From assembly GCA_012518955.1 (NCBI GenBank), contig JAAYRD010000041.1, positions 1 through 34,287 on the forward strand: DNA of 34,287 nucleotides, in the 5' to 3' direction. Made by a program: the position numbers and the translations under genes. Below are positions 7,581-14,107 of this stretch, in pieces (position 1 is the stretch's first letter; the number at the start of each line of letters is the position of its first letter). The stretch comes from Tissierellia bacterium (GTDB lineage Bacteria; Bacillota; Clostridia; Tissierellales; Tepidimicrobiaceae). The notes under the pieces were generated by a model, which made no database searches, was not told the DNA's origin, and was given only the letters and a program-made list of their open reading frames with translations.

Positions 7581-7670
7581 TTAACTTAAATAACATATAT
7601 TATTGATTTATGAAATTTATATCAATCCTTTGCTACCAGCTTTTTGTTTTAATATACCTAAAGTTTATTT

Positions 7671-8342
7671 TTAATAATTCTCCAATCTGTTATTGTCATT
7701 CTCAATATACTCTAACCTAAATATTGACACTTCATAAGCTGTTTTGGTTTCTACATCATCATCATTGTATCTTTTCTGGTATTCCCTACTCTGAATCCTC
7801 CCCCATATTTTAATATGATCTCCTACCAATAGTTTTTCGCAAAATCTTGCATTCCTTCCCCAGGCAATACAAGGTATGTAATCAGATTTATTATAAGGTC
7901 TATTGACTGCTAAAAGCAAGTCTGTAATTTCCCTACCAAAAGGTGTTGTTCTGTATATAGGCTCCTTACAGATATAACCATCTAAATAAATTTCATTAGG
8001 ATGTTTTAATAACTCTTTTTTCTCATCTTCATCATCTAAAGTCCTTATTTCTCTGGTGAATACAGTTAAAATTAGTCTGCTAGCATTATCAATATATCTA
8101 TTATAGGACCGTAATTGACCACATATTTCCACATATGAGTCTATAGATAAATCCATATTTATAATTAGTCGTTCTGATACAGTAACCTGTAATATATCTA
8201 CTGAATCACTTAATCGTGGAACTTCCACCTTGAAGTTATAAAACCCTTCACCATACATTTCATGACTAAATTTAACTGGTGTTACTATTTTGCCTATAAT
8301 TTTAACAATATTTGATTCTAAAGTCTTATCATCCATAGACAA
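7671..8342 (-). CDS. SSB-like protein with two OB-fold halves
   Basis: This 223-residue protein looks like two single-strand-binding OB folds in tandem. The first half (about 8-100) has alternating strands with VDILQVTVSE and SYVEICGQLRSYNR. The second half (about 114-215) has EIYLDGYICKEPIYRTTPFGREITDLLLAVNR, IPCIAWGRNARFCEKLLVGDHIKIWGRIQSREY, the classic SSB/PriB pattern. Canonical bacterial SSB has one OB fold plus an acidic tail ending DIPF; that tail is absent (it ends NRLENY). A related clostridial SSB-like family exists; the role is probably DNA binding but is not shown. The TTG at 8342 has GGGGG 5 nt upstream; an ATG at 8336 is the alternative start. Confidence 0.75.
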   Translation of the reverse strand: MSMDDKTLESNIVKIIGKIVTPVKFSHEMYGEGFYNFKVEVPRLSDSVDILQVTVSERLIINMDLSIDSYVEICGQLRSYNRYIDNASRLILTVFTREIRTLDDEDEKKELLKHPNEIYLDGYICKEPIYRTTPFGREITDLLLAVNRPYNKSDYIPCIAWGRNARFCEKLLVGDHIKIWGRIQSREYQKRYNDDDVETKTAYEVSIFRLEYIENDNNRLENY

Positions 8343-8449
8343 CCAATCCCCCTTATTCTTATGTTTTTTAGAATCTATAATTATTTCTATTCAATTCTTA
8401 TGACTAATATGATAGATTGCAGCAATTTTATATATAAGGATTATTAGCC

Positions 8450-8499
8450 AAAGAAATAATAAAGCTGCTAATTTAAATTAGCAGCTTTATTATTTCTTT
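8450..8499 (-). terminator. Perfect 25-bp inverted repeat at the 3' end of the Mur-like gene
   Basis: The 50 bases form an exact palindrome centred at 8474/8475. Each arm contains AATAATAAAGCTGCTAATTT. The minus-strand 3' side ends CTTTATTATTTCTTT, so it can act as an intrinsic terminator for the gene at 8473-9525. It overlaps that gene's last nine codons or so. Confidence 0.8.
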
Positions 8500-9525
8500 A
8501 CCTTCTTTTAAGGATTCATTTCCTAATAATAATAGTAAATCCCCTTTTCCTAAAGTTCTTATAGAATTATAGATGCATTTTTCCAACTCAAAAAACATTT
8601 CATATTCAATTTTGCAATTATCCAATAGCAGTTTTATATTATTAATTATCAATTCTTCTTTTTTATCAATATAAAAAAATATTTTTTTAATATCCAATAT
8701 AGGTACCCAGTTCAAAATCACTTTTAAATTTTTTTTAATTGTATAGATCCCCTCATCTATTTCTATTCCATTTATAATATAAGCACTTTTATATTTTATG
8801 TTTTGAATTTCTTCTAAAGCCAAACTATAGTCTAATGGTGAACTACATCTATTGTCCACTATCATATAATCCCTTTCATATATTTTTTCCAAATATCTGC
8901 TTGTTCCCTTAATACTGAGTAAAGCATTTTTAATATCATTTATATCAATTCCACAGGTTAACCCACAAGCTATAGCTCCCAGCCCATAGTACATATTGGA
9001 TTTTCCTATTAAATTCAAGGTAACGGGTAATTCCATAGGTTCTATATTAACATCTTCTAAATTTTTATATTCTCTTTGCAAACACAAATTGAATTGACTA
9101 TTACTAGAAAAGTTAAAGCTTGATGCTGTTAATGTAGCTTTTTGATTAATTCCATAGGTAAGTATTAGACCATCTATATTATCATCTAAAATACATCTTG
9201 ATTCTTCATCATCTATGTTCATTATTATATATTTTGCTTTACTTGCAATTGTTTTTACAAAAGAATTTTCATAGTCTGCTATCTCTATACTCTTATGAAC
9301 TAATATATGTATATCTAATCCTAGATTATAAACATGATTGATAGTTTGTGGTGTTAGCTCTACTATTAAAATTAATGTTTGTTTATTAGCTAAAATAGAT
9401 ATCCTTTTGTTATCATAGATCACATCGTAATTACTCTTGATAAACATTTCCTTAATTATGTGATAAATGATATTGTCATTTTTTGAACCTAATACTCCAA
9501 TTGTAGTTAAACTTTGTTGTGTCAT
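8473..9525 (-). CDS. Mur-ligase-like protein lacking the ATP-binding and catalytic signatures
   Basis: A 350-residue protein whose middle and C-terminal parts follow the MurE/MurF-type ligase layout. LPVTLNLIGKSNMYYGLGAI (about 167-186) matches the family LPG.hN..N..AA block. GIDINDIKNALLSIKGTSRYLEKI is followed by MIVDNRCSSPLDY (221-233), where true ligases have DYAHTP or DYAHNP. The N-terminus has GVLGSKND (10-17) where the GTNGKT/S ATP loop should be, and the usual central catalytic residues are not visible. It is therefore probably not a working ligase; a binding or structural role is possible. It sits 28 nt downstream of the PdaB-like gene, which suggests a link to spore cortex or wall (inference). 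Confidence 0.65.
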   Translation of the reverse strand: MTQQSLTTIGVLGSKNDNIIYHIIKEMFIKSNYDVIYDNKRISILANKQTLILIVELTPQTINHVYNLGLDIHILVHKSIEIADYENSFVKTIASKAKYIIMNIDDEESRCILDDNIDGLILTYGINQKATLTASSFNFSSNSQFNLCLQREYKNLEDVNIEPMELPVTLNLIGKSNMYYGLGAIACGLTCGIDINDIKNALLSIKGTSRYLEKIYERDYMIVDNRCSSPLDYSLALEEIQNIKYKSAYIINGIEIDEGIYTIKKNLKVILNWVPILDIKKIFFYIDKKEELIINNIKLLLDNCKIEYEMFFELEKCIYNSIRTLGKGDLLLLLGNESLKEGKEIIKLLI

Positions 9526-9553
9526 AATTCGGCTCCTCTTATATAATTAAATT

Positions 9554-10324
9554 TTAATCATTTGGTATCTGTCTACCTGTATTATCCATATGAAAATCTT
9601 TTCTATAGATTAATTCAGATATAGGTACTATCTCATATCCTTCTTCCTGTAATCTTTCTATGATCATGGGAAGAAATTCTAAAATATATTTTGCATTGTT
9701 ATGAAACAATACAATAGAACCAGCATTCACATTTCTGGTAACTCTATCTACTACAGGCTGTACTCCTAATTCCTTCCAATCCAATGAGTCCACATCCCAT
9801 TGGATCACATAATAGTCATTCTCCCTGCAAATATTTATTAACTCATCATTATAGTCCCCAAAGGGCGGTCTAAATAAAATTGGTTTTTCTCCTGTTAGTT
9901 TTTTTATTTTGTCTCCTGTATCATTCAGCTCTTTTAAGACTTGTTCTTCTCCTATCTTTGACATATAGGGATGATTCGTAGAATGATTTCCTACATCATG
10001 TCCCCTCTTGTGTATTTCTTTGACATGTTCTGGATACTTGTCAACCCAAAATCCAACTAGGAAAAAAGTGCTTTTTATATCGTACTTATCTAATATATCC
10101 AATATGCCTATAGTAAATTCATCTCCCCAAGCTGCATCAAAACTTATAGCCACTTTCTTCTCCTCGGTACCCACGCTATATATAGGTAATTCTTTTTTTT
10201 GAGAAAATACTTTCACAATATTATTATTTGTTTTAATATTTGTATAAACAACAGAGAGCATAATGATACACATTACAATTAATAGTCTATATTTAATATT
10301 GCTTTTAAAATAAAACTTTTTCAA
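9554..10324 (-). CDS. Polysaccharide deacetylase, PdaB-like
   Basis: A 256-residue NodB-family protein with an N-terminal membrane anchor or signal (about residues 11-28). Catalytic motifs are in order: SFDAAWGDE (61-69; the variant of TFDDG seen in PdaB-like proteins), HSTNHP (114-119; metal histidines), RPPFGDYN (152-159) and SIVLFHNN. In B. subtilis PdaB is needed to keep spores stable, and the FDAAWG variant fits that group. It acts outside the membrane on peptidoglycan or a related glycan. AGGAGG is followed by GATAT and the ATG at 10324. The Mur-like gene follows it 28 nt downstream. Confidence 0.85.
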   Translation of the reverse strand: MKKFYFKSNIKYRLLIVMCIIMLSVVYTNIKTNNNIVKVFSQKKELPIYSVGTEEKKVAISFDAAWGDEFTIGILDILDKYDIKSTFFLVGFWVDKYPEHVKEIHKRGHDVGNHSTNHPYMSKIGEEQVLKELNDTGDKIKKLTGEKPILFRPPFGDYNDELINICRENDYYVIQWDVDSLDWKELGVQPVVDRVTRNVNAGSIVLFHNNAKYILEFLPMIIERLQEEGYEIVPISELIYRKDFHMDNTGRQIPND

Positions 10325-10599
10325 TATATCCCTCCTTTGAAATCTATATTAATATAATTTATTCTCAAAATTTTTTTATATTACTAAGACTGAAAATCCA
10401 TATGTTTCAATACTGCTATTTCTTAGTATTTCAGCAGTAATATTTTCTATATACTTATTTGATTTTAAAAAAGCAACAATTGTTGTCTTATTTGGTTTTT
10501 ACTATATTTGTATTCAATTCTTTCTAGAATACTTTTTTAATAAAAGGTTATTATAATAGTACAACAATTAAAATAATTGTTGTAAAGGAGGCTTTTAAA
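10325..10599. other. Intergenic region with several potential RNA hairpins
   Basis: No coding frame is seen in these 275 bases between the divergent pdaB-like and SASP genes. Potential structures include TACTAAGA (10382-10389) with TCTTAGTA (10421-10428), enclosing TGAAA/TTTCA (10391-10395/10405-10409). A competing pair is TACTGCT (10411-10417) with AGCAGTA (10433-10439). CAACAATTGTTG at 10474-10485 is a perfect palindrome. Sporulation promoters are expected here but I could not place them with confidence. Confidence 0.5.
10561..10583 (+). promoter_or_regulatory. Leader hairpin directly upstream of the SASP ribosome binding site
   Basis: ACAACAATTA and TAATTGTTGT form a 10-bp stem with an AAA loop. 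It ends only 2 nt before the AAGGAGG of the SASP gene. It could stabilise the spore transcript or influence initiation. The half sequence AACAATT recurs in the palindrome at 10474-10485. Confidence 0.5.
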
Positions 10600-10800
10600 A
10601 TGGCTAATAATAAAATAATAGTTCCAGAAGCTAGGCAAGCTCTAGATCAGTTAAAACTAGAAATCGCCAATGAGCTAGGAATCCAAAATTATAATAATAT
10701 AGATAAAGGGAATCTACCTTCAAGAACAAATGGATATGTAGGTGGATATATGGTTAAAAAACTAGTACAAGATGCACAAAATCAAATGGCAAACAAATAA
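10600..10800 (+). CDS. Small acid-soluble spore protein, alpha/beta type
   Basis: A canonical 66-residue alpha/beta SASP that binds and protects DNA in the spore core and is degraded at germination. It has VPEARQALDQLKLEIANELG, where LEIANELG holds the germination-protease cleavage region. NGYVGGYMVKKLVQDAQNQM is the second DNA-binding block. AAAGGAGG lies 9 nt before the ATG. A leader hairpin precedes it and a terminator follows at 10804-10838, so it is monocistronic. Forespore (sigma-G) expression is expected from the family. Confidence 0.95.
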   Translation: MANNKIIVPEARQALDQLKLEIANELGIQNYNNIDKGNLPSRTNGYVGGYMVKKLVQDAQNQMANK

Positions 10801-10803
10801 TGA

Positions 10804-10838
10804 AAAAGAGGTAAGCGAAAATTTCGCTTACCTCTTTT
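10804..10838 (+). terminator. Terminator of the SASP gene
   Basis: AAAAGAGGTAAGCGAAA and TTTCGCTTACCTCTTTT form a long perfect stem (in practice 14 bp around AAAATTT), ending in T-rich sequence. It begins 3 nt after the SASP stop codon. Confidence 0.9.
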
Positions 10839-10844
10839 ATATGG

Positions 10845-10850
10845 TATAAT
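10845..10850 (+). promoter_or_regulatory. Extended -10 promoter element of the DUF4364 gene
   Basis: TGGTATAAT is a perfect extended -10, 34 nt before the ATG at 10884. The -35 region would fall within the preceding terminator (TTCGCT-like) and is poor, as is common for extended -10 promoters. Confidence 0.55.
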
Positions 10851-10883
10851 TTAATAAAATATATTATTTGGAGAGGTGCAAAT

Positions 10884-11435
10884 ATGTTTATAGAAAATAC
10901 TGAAGAATTAGCTCAAAATAAATTGATATTATTATATATTATTGATCAATCCAATGTTCCACTAACTAATGAAGAAATTACTGAATTTATAATGGAAAAC
11001 AATTATATGAATTATTTCTTAATACAACAATATTTAACTGAATTGATTGAATCCGAGTTTATAAAATATATAGATAAAGAAGATAGTAAAAAATATACAT
11101 TGTCAAACAAAGGGAAAGTAACCTTATCCTATTTTAAAGATCGAATATCGGATAAAATCAAAAAAGAAATATCCAATAAGTTTTTAAAAATTGAAGAGGA
11201 AATAAAGAAGGCTGCTCAAGTTGTAGGAGAATACTTCAAAAAAAGTGATAGAGAATATGTGACTAATTTAAAGCTAATAGAGGGCAATGAAACCCTATTA
11301 AGTCTATCTCTCAAAGTAACAACAATTGAACAAGCTGAAAGAATTTGTAATACATGGAAAAATAATACTGAATACATATATAAAACCTTATTTAATATAT
11401 TAGCTGATGATAATATAGCATCAATTGAAGACTAA
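10884..11435 (+). CDS. DUF4364-family protein
   Basis: A 183-residue soluble protein. The N-terminal part (LAQNKLILLYIIDQSNVPLT, then NEEITEFI) and the LIQQYLTELIESEFI helix followed by KYTLSNKGKVTLSYF look like a winged-helix DNA-binding domain. The C-terminal half is alpha/beta with SLSLKVTTIEQAERIC. This order matches the clostridial DUF4364 family, thought to be PadR/MarR-like but not characterised to my knowledge. GGAGAGGTG lies upstream of the ATG. Its last 15 nt overlap the 3' end of the convergent beta-propeller gene. Confidence 0.75.
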   Translation: MFIENTEELAQNKLILLYIIDQSNVPLTNEEITEFIMENNYMNYFLIQQYLTELIESEFIKYIDKEDSKKYTLSNKGKVTLSYFKDRISDKIKKEISNKFLKIEEEIKKAAQVVGEYFKKSDREYVTNLKLIEGNETLLSLSLKVTTIEQAERICNTWKNNTEYIYKTLFNILADDNIASIED

Positions 11436-12359
11436 TATACCATTAGGCTCTTCTCCCACTTCTATATTATCTATTATTTTATTAGTATTCATATCAAATA
11501 ATGTTAATATATTGGTTGATATGTTGGTGATGAGAATTATACTATCTCCATCCCATTCTAACTTATTTGGCATTCCCTTTAAGTAGGTTTTGCTTAACAC
11601 ATTTCCTCTCTTCATATCCATTCTATAAAGATACCCATCACCAATTCCCGTTATAAATATTATTTCACTACCATTTATTTTCAACATGGTATTAAATATT
11701 CCACTGAAATCAATACTTTCCTGTATTCTATAAGTCTTCCTGTCCATGATGGAGATATTGCTCTTATTGCATATCCCATTATTTACAATCGATAATATAT
11801 ATATATATTCGTCTTCTAAGATTATCTTAATGGGATTATGGTCGAGCTTAACAACCCTATTTCCTGATTCTATTAAATCTATAATGCTAATATTATGCGA
11901 ATTGCTATTTGCTATATAAAGTTTCATATGCTCCCTATCTACTTCCATATCAATAGGCTTTTCTCCTACCGGTATGCTTTCAATTAAAGAAAATGTTTTT
12001 TCGCTTATTATAGAGATAGAATTAGAATCACTATTAGCTACAAAGATCTTGCCTTGAAAAGATTTTATGCAAGTGGGAAAACTTCCTACATATAAAACAT
12101 CTATAATTTTCTTATTCCTCATGTCCATTTTAAAAATTGAATTGCTATATACATTTGTACAATATAAATATCCTTCATTACTGTAGATCATATCATGGGG
12201 ACCTATCAAACTATTATCTATTAAAAACCTATTATCTTCCTTGTTATTAATAATCTTTTTTAAGTCTATGGTTTCCATGACTTTTCTATCTATCAAATCT
12301 ATAAAGGATAATGTATCCTCTCCAGTATTGGCAACTATTGCTTTCCCATCAAATATCAA
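11421..12359 (-). CDS. YncE-like beta-propeller (YVTN-type repeat) protein
   Basis: About 312 residues built of repeats of 40-45 residues, each with a pattern like VANSDSNSISIISEKTFSLI, then a turn and IPVGEKPIDM. Others are IANSNSHNISIIDL and LYCTNVYSNSIFKMDM. This is the YVTN/YncE seven-bladed propeller layout. No signal peptide or membrane segment is visible, so it is probably cytosolic. An ATG at 12380 is in frame, but GGAGGTGA lies within codons 4-6 of that frame and 7 nt before a TTG at 12359, so I choose TTG (first residues LIFDGKAIVANTGEDT). Function unknown. It converges with the DUF4364 gene, overlapping 15 nt at the 3' ends. Confidence 0.7.
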   Translation of the reverse strand: MIFDGKAIVANTGEDTLSFIDLIDRKVMETIDLKKIINNKEDNRFLIDNSLIGPHDMIYSNEGYLYCTNVYSNSIFKMDMRNKKIIDVLYVGSFPTCIKSFQGKIFVANSDSNSISIISEKTFSLIESIPVGEKPIDMEVDREHMKLYIANSNSHNISIIDLIESGNRVVKLDHNPIKIILEDEYIYILSIVNNGICNKSNISIMDRKTYRIQESIDFSGIFNTMLKINGSEIIFITGIGDGYLYRMDMKRGNVLSKTYLKGMPNKLEWDGDSIILITNISTNILTLFDMNTNKIIDNIEVGEEPNGILVFN

Positions 12360-12436
12360 TATCTCACCTCCATCTACCATATATAAATCAATCTATGCTA
12401 GATGATAGATTTAGGTGATAGAATAATGAGAAAACT

Positions 12437-12658
12437 TTATTTGTTAAAAATCCTCCTTACCAATAATGGCTTTTTTATTTTTAAATTTCTTCGTTTGATT
12501 TCTATTATTAGTTGATTTACTACATGTTTTCTCTTTTCATATTTTAATAAATTTTCATGTTTTGATAAAGTCTTTAGCTTATCCATTTCTTTTATAGTAC
12601 AATCTATTAACTGATCATTAGTTAAATTAATATAAGGATATAATTTTATTTTATTCAT
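12437..12658 (-). CDS. Small lysine-rich protein of unknown function
   Basis: A 73-residue frame starting MNKIKLYPYINLTNDQL and ending KKPLLVRRIFNK, very basic, with two probable amphipathic helices and no membrane segment. GGGGG lies about 7 nt before the ATG at 12658. I do not recognise a family. It lies after the folC terminator and before the propeller gene, both on the same strand. The ribosome binding site and start support it, but without homologues it could be spurious. Confidence 0.45.
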   Translation of the reverse strand: MNKIKLYPYINLTNDQLIDCTIKEMDKLKTLSKHENLLKYEKRKHVVNQLIIEIKRRNLKIKKPLLVRRIFNK

Positions 12659-12678
12659 AACAGAGCCCCCAATTTAAA

Positions 12679-12724
12679 AACCCTTCTATAGAATCTATAA
12701 ATATGTATATTCTATAAAAGGGTT
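12679..12724 (-). terminator. Terminator of folC
   Basis: AACCCTT-C-TATAGAAT pairs with ATTCTATA-A-AAGGGTT, a 15-bp stem with one mismatch. On the minus strand it is followed by TTTTAAATT. It lies 8 nt past the folC stop. Confidence 0.8.
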
Positions 12725-12732
12725 ACATATAA

Positions 12733-14028
12733 CTAATAATTCTTTAATAATATTTTCCTAACATCTCCTATTAGGTACAGGGAGCCTCCAAAGACTATCA
12801 AGTCTTCTTTGTCTGCTAATTGATATGTTTTAGCAATTGCTTCACCTATATTTTTTTCTATATAGGTCTTTTTGTTATATTTCCTTAGTTCTTTTTCTAA
12901 TAATTCTGCCTCCATCTTTCTAGGTATATTTACTTCCGTGATAACAATCTCATCTGCTAATGGTATTATTGTTTCTGCTATATGCTCTACATCCTTATCC
13001 TTAAGTATTCCAATTCCAAGTATCAATCTATTGTATTTAAACCTCTTCAAACTATCCACTAGCGTTTGTGCCCCTTGAAGGTTATGGGCCCCATCTATTA
13101 GAAATGTGGGATTTCTTTTTAGAATTTCCAGCCTACCCTTCCATTTAGTCTTTTGTAGTCCATTTCTAATATGCTCAGTCCCTATATCTATCAAACCTCT
13201 ATCTTTAAGTGTCAATATAGTCATCAAGGCCAGAGACGCATTATATATCTGATGTTTTCCAATTAATGTAACTTTTAAATTTTCATATATGGAATCTTTA
13301 TATTTAAAATCAAATACTCCACCATATTCTCCCAAATCTTTAATGTTGACATTTTCTATCGAGTATTCTACTAGATCTGCAGTTTTTTCCAAGCATACTC
13401 GTTTTATAATTTTACTCGCTTCTTTTTGTTGAGGATAGGATATAACAAGACCCCCATCCTTTATTATACCAGCCTTTTCATAAGCAATCTTTCCTAATGT
13501 ATCTCCCAAAACATCAACATGATCGTAATCTATAGTAGTTATAACAGAAGCTATAGAGTTCTCTATAATGTTTGTAGAATCTGCCCTCCCACCTAATCCT
13601 ACTTCTAATACAACGTAATCTAATTGTTCCTCTTTAAAATATACAAAAGCTATAGCCGTAACTATCTCAAAAGTTGTAGGATGCTCATATCCTTCATCTA
13701 TCATAATCTCTATTTTTTCCTTAATCTTACTCGTTATTTCCGCCAGTCTATCGTCGGGAATATCTTTCCCATTGATGGATATTCTCTCATTAAATCTTTC
13801 CAAATATGGTGAAATAAATAATCCTACCCTATATCCTGCTTCTTTCAGTGTAGTAGCTAAATAAGAAGAAGTAGATCCCTTTCCATTAGTTCCAGCAACA
13901 TGGATATATTTCATATCCAAATGAGGATTCCCGAGTAGTTCTAATAATTTGCCCATTACTTCTAATCCTAATCTTGAACCAAACTTATCTTTATCATTTA
14001 TATAGTTTAAAGCCTCTACATAGTTCAA
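12733..14028 (-). CDS. folC: Folylpolyglutamate synthase / dihydrofolate synthase
   Basis: A Mur-ligase-superfamily enzyme of 431 residues, the family length, that adds glutamate to folates and in many bacteria also makes dihydrofolate from dihydropteroate. The P-loop is HVAGTNGKGSTSSYL (43-57). The central block has TTIDYDHVDVLGDTLGKIAYEKAGIIK, the FolC signature with the metal-binding His. LIDGAHNLQGA marks the C-terminal domain. A TTG start at 14028 has GAGGGG 5-6 nt upstream. It follows valS by 79 nt on the same strand, a common Firmicute pairing, and probably shares the Val T-box transcript. Confidence 0.95.
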   Translation of the reverse strand: MNYVEALNYINDKDKFGSRLGLEVMGKLLELLGNPHLDMKYIHVAGTNGKGSTSSYLATTLKEAGYRVGLFISPYLERFNERISINGKDIPDDRLAEITSKIKEKIEIMIDEGYEHPTTFEIVTAIAFVYFKEEQLDYVVLEVGLGGRADSTNIIENSIASVITTIDYDHVDVLGDTLGKIAYEKAGIIKDGGLVISYPQQKEASKIIKRVCLEKTADLVEYSIENVNIKDLGEYGGVFDFKYKDSIYENLKVTLIGKHQIYNASLALMTILTLKDRGLIDIGTEHIRNGLQKTKWKGRLEILKRNPTFLIDGAHNLQGAQTLVDSLKRFKYNRLILGIGILKDKDVEHIAETIIPLADEIVITEVNIPRKMEAELLEKELRKYNKKTYIEKNIGEAIAKTYQLADKEDLIVFGGSLYLIGDVRKILLKNY

Positions 14029-14077
14029 ATTATCCCCTCATTTCTCATTTCGCTTATATTGTAGATTATAATGGCTT

Positions 14078-14102
14078 AATAGGGTGGTATATCCACCCTA
14101 TT
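14078..14102 (-). repeat. Hairpin between valS and folC
   Basis: AATAGGGTGG and CCACCCTATT form a 10-bp stem with a TATAT loop. On the minus strand no T-run follows (AAGCCATTATAA), so it is more likely a processing or attenuation hairpin than a full terminator. Confidence 0.55.
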
Positions 14103-14107
14103 ATTCT

